64,000 bases of DNA, taken from NCBI RefSeq assembly GCF_028283785.1, contig NZ_JAPWKB010000001.1, positions 30,348 to 94,347 of the forward strand, read 5' to 3'. This document shows, piece after piece, positions 46,207 through 54,816 of this stretch. A program made the position numbers and the translations under genes. The DNA is from Paraburkholderia sp. (GTDB taxonomy: Bacteria > Pseudomonadota > Gammaproteobacteria > Burkholderiales > Burkholderiaceae). The notes beneath the pieces are model-generated. The model saw nothing but the letters and a program-made list of their open reading frames with translations. It searched no databases and was not told the DNA's origin. Every line of letters starts with the position of its first letter. Position 1 is the stretch's first letter.

Positions 46207-46923
46207 ATGAAGTTTCGTCTGGTGCCCGCGCTGCTGATCCTGGTCGTGATGATCGTCACGGCGAAACTGGGCTTCTGGCAACGCGATCGCGCGCTGCAGA
46301 AAGAGGCGCTCGAAGCGCAGATCACGCAATTCGAAACCGCGTCGCCGCAGACTGTCGGCGCGACGCCGATCGCGCTGAAAGAGATCGAGTTTCACCGGGT
46401 CCGCGCGCGCGGCCGGTTTATACCGGAGCAGGTCGTGTATCTGGACAATCGTCCTTATAACGATCAGCCGGGCTTTTATGTGGTGATGCCTTTTAAACTC
46501 GCGGACGGCGGTTACGTGCTGGTGAATCGTGGCTGGTTGCCGCGCAATATCAGCGAGCGCACGGAGATCGCGCCGTACGACACGCCGACGGGCGATATCG
46601 AGATCGAAGGCGTTGCGCGTGCCGATGCGACGCGCGCGTACGAACTGGGTCATGGCGGGTCGGCCGCGCATCAGCCGATCCGACAGAATCTCGACGTCGC
46701 CGCCTACGCCGCCGAAACCGGTTTGCCATTGCAGCCGTTCGTGATCCAGCAACTCGGCGACGACGGCGACAAGCTGGTGCGCGACTGGCCGAAGCCGGAT
46801 AACGGCGTCGATCGCAACTACGGTTATATGTTCCAGTGGTGGGGCATGGGACTCGCGGCGCTGGCGTTCGGACTGTATGCCGCGCGGCGGGCCGCGAAAA
46901 AAGAACAGCCGGTTGACGCATAA
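46207..46923 (+). CDS. SURF1-family oxidase assembly protein
   Basis: 238 residues from the ATG at 46207 with two TM helices, one at each end (ALLILVVMIVTAKLGFWQRDRAL and GMGLAALAFGLYAARRAA), flanking a periplasmic domain with the SURF1 patterns LDNRPYNDQPGFYVVMP and VLVNRGWLPR. SURF1 assists heme a insertion into subunit I. It starts the assembly-gene run that continues to SCO. Confidence 0.94.
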   Translation: MKFRLVPALLILVVMIVTAKLGFWQRDRALQKEALEAQITQFETASPQTVGATPIALKEIEFHRVRARGRFIPEQVVYLDNRPYNDQPGFYVVMPFKLADGGYVLVNRGWLPRNISERTEIAPYDTPTGDIEIEGVARADATRAYELGHGGSAAHQPIRQNLDVAAYAAETGLPLQPFVIQQLGDDGDKLVRDWPKPDNGVDRNYGYMFQWWGMGLAALAFGLYAARRAAKKEQPVDA

Positions 46924-46984
46924 CGCGCACAAAGCACGTAACGCGCACGCAGCCGCACATTCATCGAATCCAGGAGGTCACGCA

Positions 46985-47671
46985 GTGTCGACGCAATCCA
47001 CCCGACCGCCGCAGCCCGGCAAACCCGTAGCGTCCCGTCCCGGCGCCGAGCTGCCCGCGTCGAACGGCGCGCGACGGCCTCGCAAGCCGGGCTCATGGAA
47101 GCGCGGCCGCTGGATCCTGCTGCTGCTGGCGATCGTCTGCGGTGCGCCGATTGCCGTGTCGTATCTCGCGTACTACGTGATCAAACCGACCGGCGGCACC
47201 ACCAGTTACGGCACGCTGGTCGCACCGCAGCGGCCGGTTCCGGACAACCTGGTCGTCACCGGCGAAGACGGCAAGCCGATGAAACTCAGCGCGTTGCGCG
47301 GCAAATGGCTGCTGATTTCCGTCGACGCCAGTGCGTGCGGCCAGCCGTGCGTGACGAAGCTGTATTTCATGCGCCAGGTGCGCGCGACGCAAGGCGCGGA
47401 GCGCGACCGCGTGCTCAACGTCTGGCTGCGTACCGATCCGTCGAACGTGCCGGATGTCGTCCAGAAGGCGTATCGGGACACCGACATGCTGATCGCCGAT
47501 CCGGCCGCACTCGCCGCATGGCTTCCGGTCGAAGCCGGCACGCAGTTGAGCGACCACATCTTCATGGTCGATCCGAATGGGAACCTGATGATGCGTTTCC
47601 CGAAAGATCCGAACCCGACCAAGATCAAAGGAGATGTGACGAAGCTGCTGAAGTGGTCGAGCATCGGATAG
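46985..47671 (+). CDS. Membrane-anchored Sco-like oxidase assembly protein
   Basis: 228 residues from the GTG at 46985 (AGGAGGTCACGCA before it). A disordered N-terminus of about 40 residues and one TM helix (about 45-65) precede a thioredoxin-like domain. The Cys pair C118-GQP-C122 (ASACGQPCVTK) has Sco-type CxxxC spacing, and a histidine in LSDHIFMVDPNGNLMMRFP fills the Sco third-ligand position. The family is known beside SURF1 and ctaA in beta-proteobacteria. Copper handling is inferred from these residues. Confidence 0.8.
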   Translation: MSTQSTRPPQPGKPVASRPGAELPASNGARRPRKPGSWKRGRWILLLLAIVCGAPIAVSYLAYYVIKPTGGTTSYGTLVAPQRPVPDNLVVTGEDGKPMKLSALRGKWLLISVDASACGQPCVTKLYFMRQVRATQGAERDRVLNVWLRTDPSNVPDVVQKAYRDTDMLIADPAALAAWLPVEAGTQLSDHIFMVDPNGNLMMRFPKDPNPTKIKGDVTKLLKWSSIG

Positions 47672-47714
47672 GCTTCCGGCCAACGTCAGAATTTTCGCAA
47701 CAAGGGTAAGAGAG

Positions 47715-48824
47715 ATGTTCGTATTGGAACTGGGCCTGATCGGCTTGTGCATTGCACTGCTTCCGCTGTCTTACGTGTGGGTCAAGGCGGATGACAGCAA
47801 ATTCCGCAAGCTGGTGTGGGTCACGACCTTCATGACGCTCGATCTGGTGATGTTCGGCGGTTTTACGCGGCTCACCGATTCGGGCCTCGGTTGTCCCGAC
47901 TGGCCCGGTTGTTATGGCACGTCGTCGCCGTTTATCGCGCATGCGGCGATTTCCGCCGCGCATCAGTTGATGCCGACGGGACCGGTCAGCATGAGCAAGG
48001 CGTGGATCGAGATGATTCACCGCTATTTCGCGATGGCGATCGGCGTGTTGATCGTCGCGCAGACGATCATCGCGTGGGCTGCGCGGATTCGTCGCAGGCC
48101 GCTGCATGTGTCGCCGTGGTGGCCGACGTCGCTGCTGCTGCTGATTCTCGTGCAAGGCGCGTTCGGCGCATGGACCGTGACGCTCAAGCTGCAACCCGTG
48201 ATCGTGACGACGCATCTGTTGCTCGGACTGGCACTGCTCGGCACGCTCGGCTGGCTGGGCGCGCGGCTGACGCCGTTTCCGGCTTTCGAGCCGGAAGTGG
48301 CGCGCTGGCGTGCGGCCGCGCTGGTGGGCCTGGCGCTGCTGGTCCTGCAGATCGCGTTGGGCGGTTGGGTGAGCACCAATTACGCGGTGTTAGCGTGCAC
48401 TGACTTCCCGACCTGCAACGGCCAATGGATTCCGCCGATGGATTTCGCGCACGGTTTTCACCTGTGGCGCGCACTCGGCATGACCAGCGATGGCGACATC
48501 ATCACGCAGGACGCACTGGTCGCGATCCATTGGACGCATCGGACGTTCGCGGTCGTGGTCGTCGCATATCTGATCTGGTTTGCGCTAAAAATGCGCAGAT
48601 TTGAATCGCTCCGGCGGCCGGCCAACGGCGTTCTTGCGGTGGTCGTGATCCAGTTCATCACCGGTATGTCGAACATCGTGCTGCAGTGGCCGTTGCCGGT
48701 TGCCGTCGCCCACAACGGTGGCGCCGCCATCCTGTTATTGTTGCTCGTCATGCTAAACTTTCGAATCGCCTATAGCCGTCCCGGCCGCGCCGTCTTGCCT
48801 GCGCGCGACGCCGCGCCTGCCTGA
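47715..48824 (+). CDS. ctaA: Heme A synthase (Cox15/CtaA)
   Basis: 369 residues, eight TM helices in two four-helix halves. Paired cysteine loops [11 protein letters not shown] and [10 protein letters not shown], and heme-ligand histidines ([22 protein letters not shown] and THLLLGLA), define CtaA. It oxidises heme O to heme A for the aa3 oxidase. AAGAGAG precedes the ATG; ctaB follows after 5 bases. Confidence 0.96.
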   Translation: MFVLELGLIGLCIALLPLSYVWVKADDSKFRKLVWVTTFMTLDLVMFGGFTRLTDSGLGCPDWPGCYGTSSPFIAHAAISAAHQLMPTGPVSMSKAWIEMIHRYFAMAIGVLIVAQTIIAWAARIRRRPLHVSPWWPTSLLLLILVQGAFGAWTVTLKLQPVIVTTHLLLGLALLGTLGWLGARLTPFPAFEPEVARWRAAALVGLALLVLQIALGGWVSTNYAVLACTDFPTCNGQWIPPMDFAHGFHLWRALGMTSDGDIITQDALVAIHWTHRTFAVVVVAYLIWFALKMRRFESLRRPANGVLAVVVIQFITGMSNIVLQWPLPVAVAHNGGAAILLLLLVMLNFRIAYSRPGRAVLPARDAAPA

Positions 48825-48829
48825 CCCCC

Positions 48830-49735
48830 ATGGACAGCACAACTATCCCTCGTTCTCCCGGTAACCGGATTTCCCAATATATCGCGCTGACCAAGCCGCG
48901 CGTCACGCAACTGGCCGTATTTTGCGCGGTCATCGGCATGTTCCTCGCCACACCCGGCATGGTCCCGTGGACCGTGCTGATCGGCGGCACGGTCGGTATC
49001 TGGTTGCTGGCCGGCGCCGCATTCGCGATCAACTGCCTCGTCGAGCAAAAAGTCGATGCGCTGATGCGTCGTACCGCGTGGCGTCCGTCCGCGCGCGGCG
49101 AAATCACCACGTCGCAAATCCTGCTGTTTTCCGCGGTGCTCGGCGCGCTCGGCATGTGGACGCTCTACACGTTCACCAACGCGCTGACCATGTGGCTGAC
49201 CATCGCCACGTTCGTCGGTTACGCGGTGATCTACACGCTGTTGCTGAAGCCGGCCACGCCGCAGAACATCGTGATCGGCGGCGCGTCGGGCGCGATGCCG
49301 CCGGCGCTCGGCTGGGCGGCTGTGACGGGTCATGTGCCCGGCGACGCGTGGATTCTCGTGCTGATCATCTTCGTATGGACGCCGCCGCATTTCTGGGCGC
49401 TTGCGTTGTATCGCCGTAAAGACTACGAGGCGTCGGGCTTGCCGATGCTGCCGAACACGCACGGCGAGGCGTACACGCGCCTGCATATCCTGCTGTACTC
49501 GGTGATCCTCTACGCGGTCACGATGATGCCGTTCATCTCCGGGATGAGCGGGCTCGTGTATCTGGTGGCGGCCGTGCTGCTCGGCGCCGTGTTCCTCGCG
49601 TATGCGTGGAAAATCTACCGCGAATATTCCGACACGCTCGCCCGGGCGATGTTTCGTTATTCGATCGTCTATCTGTCGCTGCTGTTTGCCGCGCTGCTGA
49701 TCGACCACTACACGCGCGCCCTGATCGGCGTGTAA
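48830..49735 (+). CDS. ctaB: Heme O synthase (protoheme IX farnesyltransferase)
   Basis: 301 residues, about nine TM helices. The prenyltransferase motif is in [23 protein letters not shown], and the second Asp-rich region around [19 protein letters not shown]. The N-terminus [18 protein letters not shown] is typical. It farnesylates heme B to heme O, the substrate of CtaA. It starts 5 bases after ctaA. Confidence 0.97.
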   Translation: MDSTTIPRSPGNRISQYIALTKPRVTQLAVFCAVIGMFLATPGMVPWTVLIGGTVGIWLLAGAAFAINCLVEQKVDALMRRTAWRPSARGEITTSQILLFSAVLGALGMWTLYTFTNALTMWLTIATFVGYAVIYTLLLKPATPQNIVIGGASGAMPPALGWAAVTGHVPGDAWILVLIIFVWTPPHFWALALYRRKDYEASGLPMLPNTHGEAYTRLHILLYSVILYAVTMMPFISGMSGLVYLVAAVLLGAVFLAYAWKIYREYSDTLARAMFRYSIVYLSLLFAALLIDHYTRALIGV

Positions 49736-49739
49736 AAAA

Positions 49740-50357
49740 ATGCTCACAAACAGGCTTGCGCGCGTCGCGCGCATCGCCCTGACGGCCTGCGCGCTCGGCG
49801 GCGCGGTGCTGATCTCGGGGTGCGGGAAGCAGTCGCCGTCGTTCACGAATCTGGACATCACCGGCAACACGCAATTCGCGAGCGATTTCGCGCTGCCGGA
49901 CACGAACGGCAAGATCCGCACGATGGCGGATTACAAAGGCAAGGTCGTGGTGCTGTTTTTCGGCTACACGCATTGTCCGGACGTGTGTCCGACGACGATG
50001 GCCGAGTTGTCGCAAGCGCTGCAGGAACTCGGTCCGGATAACGCGAAACGCGTTCAGGTGCTGTTCGTCACGGTCGACCCGGAACGCGACACGCCGCAAA
50101 TCCTCGCGCAGTACGCACCCGCCTTCAATCCGACCTTTATCGGTCTGCGCCCCGCCGACGAAGCCCAGCTGAAAAAGGTCACGAAGGATTTCCGCGTCTA
50201 CTACGCGAAAGTGCCGGGCAAGACGCCCAACAGCTACACGATGGACCACACGGCCGCGAGCTACGTGTTCGATCCCGACGGCAAGCTGCGGCTGTTCGCC
50301 CGCGACGGGCAGGGCGCCGAACCGTGGGTCCACGACTTCAAACTGCTGTTCGACTGA
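49740..50357 (+). CDS. SCO1/SenC family copper chaperone, lipoprotein
   Basis: 205 residues. A lipoprotein signal has lipobox LISGC (C28). The Sco motif is C79-PDV-C83 in FGYTHCPDVCPTTM, with the third ligand histidine in YTMDHTAASYVFD. It delivers copper to the CuA site of subunit II or acts as a thiol reductase for it. It begins 4 bases after the ctaB stop and ends the assembly cluster. Confidence 0.94.
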   Translation: MLTNRLARVARIALTACALGGAVLISGCGKQSPSFTNLDITGNTQFASDFALPDTNGKIRTMADYKGKVVVLFFGYTHCPDVCPTTMAELSQALQELGPDNAKRVQVLFVTVDPERDTPQILAQYAPAFNPTFIGLRPADEAQLKKVTKDFRVYYAKVPGKTPNSYTMDHTAASYVFDPDGKLRLFARDGQGAEPWVHDFKLLFD

Positions 50358-50365
50358 GCGCCGTT

Positions 50366-50541
50366 CAAAGCGGCATCGGCAGATTCAGGCCCGGCGCCAG
50401 CCGGGTCGCCTTGAATTCCATCACCTCATATCGCACGAGATTCTGCTGGGCGAACGGATCGCTGGCGAGAATCGCGTCGAGCCGTTCGCGCTCGATCCGG
50501 ATCGCGAGAATCACGCCGCCGTCGCGCGGCACTTTTGGTCC
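50366..50541 (-). pseudogene. C-terminal remnant of a YciI-family protein
   Basis: The minus strand reads GPKVPRDGGVILAI, then RIERERLDAILASDPFAQ, QNLVRYEVMEFKATR, LAPGLNLPMPL and a stop. This is the second half of a YciI-like domain (the GG-hI core and the DPF-xxx-LVxYEVxEF segment). The first half, which carries the catalytic-type His of the family, is absent: upstream, the frame meets a TGA after about a dozen unrelated codons and offers no ATG. It lies directly after the SCO gene. I infer a 5'-deleted gene. Confidence 0.65.
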
Positions 50542-50690
50542 AGGCGCGCCCCGCGCATACCCATATGCGATCCCTGTATTTCACTTCGCGTCAGACGTAT
50601 GAGACCATTTAAGGTCCAGTTGACGACACAGTCCGTCGCCAGCTTTTTATCGTCTGATACCGATCAGAAAAGCAAGAAAGCGAGAATCAC

Positions 50691-51503
50691 ATGCAGCGCA
50701 GAACTATCCTCAAAGCTCTTTCGGCAGTCGTCGCATCCGCAGCACTCGTCGCCAGCTTCGGCGCGCACGCCGACGACAAGGTCATCAAGGTCGGCACCGT
50801 CAGCGGTCCCGATGCGCAAGTCTGGGCCGTGGTCCAGAAAGTTGCGAAACGCGAAGGCCTGAACATCAAGGTCATCGAATTCAACGATTACGTGCAGCCG
50901 AACGCCGCGCTCGACGCCGGCGATCTCGACGCGAACAGCTTCCAGCATCAGCCGTATCTCGACAGCCAGGTCAAGCAACGCGGCTACAAGCTCGTCAGCG
51001 CCGGTCTGACATATATCTCGCCGCTCGGCATTTACTCGAAGAAACTGAAGTCGCTAAAAGACCTGCCGCAAGGCGCGAAGGTCGCTGTGCCGAACGATCC
51101 GTCGAATGAAAACCGTGCGCTGCTGCTGTTGCAATCGCAAGGCGTGATCAAGCTGAAGGCTGGCGCAGGCGCCAACGGCAACAACGCCACGCCGCTGGAT
51201 GTCACCGACAATCCGAAGAAGGTGAAGCTGGTCGAACTCGACGCCGCGCAGATTCCGCGCTCGCTGGCCGACGTCGACGCCGCCGCGATCAACACGAACT
51301 ACGCGCTGGCCGCGAACCTGCAGCCCACTAAAGACGCTATCGCGCTGGAAGACGTGCACAGCCCGTACGCGAACCTGATCGCCGTGCGCGCGCAGGACAA
51401 GGACAAGCCGTGGGTCAAGAAGCTGGTCGCCGCGTACCAGTCGGAAGACGTTCGCCAGTTCCTGAAAGACCAGTTCAAGGGATCGATGGTGCCTTCGTTC
51501 TGA
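50691..51503 (+). CDS. metQ: MetQ/NlpA-family substrate-binding protein
   Basis: 270 residues. A Sec signal peptide (MQRRTILKALSAVVASAALVASFGAHA) without a lipobox cysteine precedes an NlpA domain with QVKQRGYKLVSAG and VAVPNDPSNENRALLLLQ. The family binds methionine or related amino acids for MetNI transporters. No ATPase or permease gene is adjacent, so it must pair with a transporter elsewhere. The gap upstream (50542-50690) has two short dyads, GACC/GGTC (50603-50616) and CTGAT/ATCAG (50654-50667), of unknown meaning. Confidence 0.9.
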   Translation: MQRRTILKALSAVVASAALVASFGAHADDKVIKVGTVSGPDAQVWAVVQKVAKREGLNIKVIEFNDYVQPNAALDAGDLDANSFQHQPYLDSQVKQRGYKLVSAGLTYISPLGIYSKKLKSLKDLPQGAKVAVPNDPSNENRALLLLQSQGVIKLKAGAGANGNNATPLDVTDNPKKVKLVELDAAQIPRSLADVDAAAINTNYALAANLQPTKDAIALEDVHSPYANLIAVRAQDKDKPWVKKLVAAYQSEDVRQFLKDQFKGSMVPSF

Positions 51504-51522
51504 TCGAACGCCGGACGTCGAT

Positions 51523-51555
51523 AAAAAACGCCGTGGCATGCCACGGCGTTTTTTT
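51523..51555. terminator. Bidirectional terminator after metQ
   Basis: The perfect palindrome CGCCGTGGCATGCCACGGCG (51529-51548) is flanked by AAAAAA on the left and TTTTTTT on the right. It serves metQ and the convergent MarR-GNAT gene. Confidence 0.93.
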
Positions 51556-51585
51556 ATCAGCAAGATTTGAAGCGCGACGTGTGCG

Positions 51586-52524
51586 TTACGCGTGCATCTC
51601 GCGTTCCCAGCTTTCGATCGCCAGATCGTGGCCGTAACGATGTTCCTCGACGCTCGCGGCCTGAGCGAAACCCGCGCGCGACGCCAGCCGCCGGGCTTCC
51701 AGCAAGACCGACGCGACCGGCATTTTCAGCGTCGCGTAGCCCGCGTCTTTCGCGAAGCGCACGCATTCGGCCACCAGCTTTTCACCGACGCCGAGCTTGC
51801 GCACTTCCGGCTCGACGTATAGCAACAGGATTTGCGCGTCGTTGCCGTCGGGCAAGGCTGTCAGCAGCGCCGAGCCGACCAGCGCGCCGTCCTGTTCCGC
51901 GATCCAGCAGGTTTCGCGCTGCGCGTCGCCGCGCTGCGCGAGGTCCGCGACCGTCTGCGCCAGCATGCCTTCGAACGATTGATCCCAGCCGTATTCGGCC
52001 GCAAAGAGTTGCGCCTGACGATGCACGATCCAGCCGTATTCGCCCGCCCGCGGCGCACGCAACGTGACGATGCTCGGCGACGCGCGCCGGTCGTCGAGCA
52101 GCCGCTCCACCAGCTTCATCGCGGCGATCAACTGCTCCTGCGCGCCCGGTTGAAGGCGTTCGAGCACGTTGCACACTTCTTCGGTGGCGGCGACGTCGAG
52201 CGGCGAGTACGCGTCGCGCCCCGAGTCTGTCAGCGAAATTAGCGATTGCCGCGCGTCGCTGTCGGACGGACGGCGTGAGATCAGTCCACGCCGCTCGAAG
52301 CTTGTCAGAAGACGGCTCAGATATCCGCTGTCCAGGCCGAGGTTGCGCGCCAGGGTCGCCGCCGTCTGCGTGCGTTCGCGCGACAGCTCCTGCAGCACGC
52401 GCACTTCCGTCAGCGAGAACGCGCTCTTGTGCAGATGTTCGTGCAGCGCGCCGATGTGCCGCGTGTAAAAGCGGTTGAAATGGCGGACGGCCTCTGCGTT
52501 CTGCCGGGCAACGGGATCGATCAA
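51586..52524 (-). CDS. MarR-GNAT fusion regulator/acetyltransferase
   Basis: 312 residues from a TTG at 52524, chosen because GGGAGG lies 7 bases before it and the homologous part (IDPVARQNAEAVRHFNRFYTR) begins there. Residues 1-140 form a MarR winged helix (LTEVRVLQELSRE, NLGLDSGYLSRLLTSFERRGL). Residues 150-312 form a GNAT acetyltransferase (LLYVEPEVRKLGVGEKLVAECVRF). Such fusions are known in many bacteria; the acetylated substrate is usually unknown. No obvious partner gene is adjacent. Confidence 0.88.
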   Translation of the reverse strand: MIDPVARQNAEAVRHFNRFYTRHIGALHEHLHKSAFSLTEVRVLQELSRERTQTAATLARNLGLDSGYLSRLLTSFERRGLISRRPSDSDARQSLISLTDSGRDAYSPLDVAATEEVCNVLERLQPGAQEQLIAAMKLVERLLDDRRASPSIVTLRAPRAGEYGWIVHRQAQLFAAEYGWDQSFEGMLAQTVADLAQRGDAQRETCWIAEQDGALVGSALLTALPDGNDAQILLLYVEPEVRKLGVGEKLVAECVRFAKDAGYATLKMPVASVLLEARRLASRAGFAQAASVEEHRYGHDLAIESWEREMHA

Positions 52525-52805
52525 CGCGACGCCTCCCAAAATTGTTTTATATAACCCGCCACTATATTTGATGGGCCGGTTTGCACAAGTAAAACCTACC
52601 GTCCACGCCGCCGCACTGGTACTAGACAGGTATCGACAATCCAGACCACTGTTCCCGAACTTGCATCGGCGGTTGCATACCAGTGGCACTTCGTCGACGT
52701 TCAGACTATCTTGAATACGGGTAAATCCTGATCTTCGATTTGTACCTCAAAGGCCCTCCAGAATTCGCTGAAAGGCCCAGCCATCAAGGCTTTGAGACGC
52801 CTTTC

Positions 52806-52853
52806 ACCACCATAGAACCACTCCGTTGACTGGTATTATGGTGGTTATATAAT
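52806..52853 (+). promoter_or_regulatory. Promoter and operator of the nag operon
   Basis: TTGACT (52826-52831), 16 bases, TATAAT (52848-52853): a near-consensus sigma-70 promoter. An imperfect inverted repeat, ACCACCATAGAACCACT (52806-52822) and ACTGGTATTATGGTGGT (52829-52845), covers the -35 and spacer, the right place for a repressor such as the downstream GntR-type NagR. It lies in the 380-base gap 52525-52904, whose left end holds the MarR-GNAT promoter and no gene. Confidence 0.7.
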
Positions 52854-52904
52854 GGGCTCTCAAATTATCCCAAGCCGTCCTCACTTAACGGTCGCCGGAG
52901 CCCC

Positions 52905-53639
52905 ATGGAAACTCGCTGGTCCGCACTGATGCCTGACGCCCGCAACGTCACGCCGCTCTATCTGCAACTCGCACGTAACCTGGCCACGGCGATCCATTGC
53001 GGCGTGTGGTCGGCGGGCGAGGCGTTGCCGTCGGAGCGCACGTTGTCCGATTCGATCGGCGTATCGCGGATCACCGCGCGCAAGGCGATCGAGTTGCTGG
53101 TCGAACAGGGTTTGATCCGGCGCTCTCGTGGGGCGGGCAGTTTCATCACGCCGCGCGTCGAAGATCCGCTGTCGCGGCTCACCGGCTTCACGAAAAAGAT
53201 GGAACAGCGCGGCTTTCGCCCGGATTCCGTGTGGCTCGAACGCGGCGAGCGCGCGGCGAACCGCGAGGAGATCGTTCATCTGGGCTTGTCGCCCGGCGCG
53301 ACGGTGACGAGCTTGCGTCGCTTGCGGCGCGCCGACGGCATCGTGATGGCGGTCGAGCATTCCGCGTTGCCGGCGTCGATCGTCCCGGATCCGCAGGCGA
53401 TCGGCGTGTCGCTCTACAGCTATCTGGAACAGCGCGGCATGGCCGTGGTACGCGCATTGCAGCATTTCAGGGCAGTGAACGCGAGCACCGAAATCGCTGC
53501 GCTGATGGACATCGAGCCGCGCGAAGCGCTGCTGATGATCACGCGGATCGGCTATAGCGCCGACCAGCGCGCGATCGAACTCACCGACACCTATTGCCGC
53601 GACGACTACTACGATTTCGTCGCCGAATTGCGCTGCTGA
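52905..53639 (+). CDS. nagR: GntR/HutC-family regulator of GlcNAc metabolism
   Basis: 244 residues. An N-terminal GntR HTH (ALPSERTLSDSIGVSRITARKAIELL) is followed by a UTRA effector domain (about 95-240; LSRLTGFTKKMEQRGF, ELTDTYCRDDYYDF). The HutC/NagR subgroup senses GlcN6P or GlcNAc6P. It is the first gene of the nag operon, with an operator-like inverted repeat over its promoter, so it probably autoregulates and represses nagA-B-F-E. Confidence 0.9.
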   Translation: METRWSALMPDARNVTPLYLQLARNLATAIHCGVWSAGEALPSERTLSDSIGVSRITARKAIELLVEQGLIRRSRGAGSFITPRVEDPLSRLTGFTKKMEQRGFRPDSVWLERGERAANREEIVHLGLSPGATVTSLRRLRRADGIVMAVEHSALPASIVPDPQAIGVSLYSYLEQRGMAVVRALQHFRAVNASTEIAALMDIEPREALLMITRIGYSADQRAIELTDTYCRDDYYDFVAELRC

Positions 53640-53712
53640 TCGCGAGCCTGCGCTCGCGTCCGACGCGGCGTCCGTCGTCACATAAAAGATTCAGGCATCC
53701 CCAGAGAGACAC

Positions 53713-54816
53713 ATGCTGACCGGAAATATTCTCACCACCGATGGGTGGATTCACGGCACGCTCGAAGTCGAAAACGGCCGCATCACCGCGCTCGACGGTG
53801 ACCGTGTCGATCCTGCCACCAACGACGCGCCGTACATCCTGCCCGGCTTCATCGATCTGCATGTGCACGGCGGCGGCGGCGCGGATGTGATGGAGGGCGG
53901 CGATGTGATCGAAACCATCACCCGCACGCACGCACGTTTCGGCACGACCAGCCTGCTCGCGACGACCATGACCGCGCCGCGCGACGAACTGATGACCGTC
54001 GTCGCGCAACTCGGCAATCTCGCGAAGACACGCACGCCGGGCGGCGCACGCGTGCTCGGCGTGCATCTCGAAGGGCCGTATATCAATCCCGGCAAACTCG
54101 GCGCGCAACCCGACGCGGCCGTGTCGGCGGTGCTCGACGAAGTGCTCACGTATCTGTCCATCGCGCCGATCCGCGTGGTCACGCTCGCGCCGGAAATCGC
54201 CGGTCATATGGACGTGATCTCGGAAATGGCGGCGCGCGGTGTGCGCGTGCAGCTCGGTCATTCGCTCGGCACGTACGACGACGCGGTCGCCGCGCTGAAA
54301 CACGGCGCGTGCGGTTTCACGCATCTGTTCAACGCGATGTCGCCGCTGCATCACCGCAATCCCGGCCTCGTCGGCGCGGCGCTCGCGCATGCGGAATTCG
54401 CCGAAATCATTCCCGATCTGCTGCACGTCCATCCGGGCGCGATTCGCGCGGCATTGCGTGCGATTCCGCGTCTGTACGTCGTGACCGACAGCACGGCGGC
54501 CACCGGCATGCCGGACGGCGAATATCGCCTCGGCAGCCAGCACGTCACCAAGTGTCTGGGCGGCGTTCGCCTCGCCGACGGCACGCTCGCCGGCAGCACG
54601 CTGACGATGGATCAGGCGCTGCGCAATCTCGTCTCGATCGGCTTGCCGATCGCCGATGTATCAAACCGTATGTCGCGCTACGCCGCCGACTATCTCGGCC
54701 TCGAAGACCGTGGCCGCCTTGCGCGCGGCGCGTGGGCCGATGTCGTCGTGTTCGATCGTGAACTGGCGTTGAGCGCAACCTACGTCGAAGGAGAATCGAT
54801 TGTCGAATATGCTTAA
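53713..54816 (+). CDS. nagA: N-acetylglucosamine-6-phosphate deacetylase
   Basis: 367 residues. Amidohydrolase metal motif IDLHVHGGGGADVMEG, with further ligands and catalysis in HLEGPYINPGKLGAQ, LGHSLGTYDDAVAAL, HLFNAMSPLHHRNPGLVG and the catalytic aspartate in YVVTDSTAATGMP. It forms glucosamine-6-phosphate and acetate in the cytosol. Its end overlaps the next gene by 17 bases. Confidence 0.96.
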   Translation: MLTGNILTTDGWIHGTLEVENGRITALDGDRVDPATNDAPYILPGFIDLHVHGGGGADVMEGGDVIETITRTHARFGTTSLLATTMTAPRDELMTVVAQLGNLAKTRTPGGARVLGVHLEGPYINPGKLGAQPDAAVSAVLDEVLTYLSIAPIRVVTLAPEIAGHMDVISEMAARGVRVQLGHSLGTYDDAVAALKHGACGFTHLFNAMSPLHHRNPGLVGAALAHAEFAEIIPDLLHVHPGAIRAALRAIPRLYVVTDSTAATGMPDGEYRLGSQHVTKCLGGVRLADGTLAGSTLTMDQALRNLVSIGLPIADVSNRMSRYAADYLGLEDRGRLARGAWADVVVFDRELALSATYVEGESIVEYA

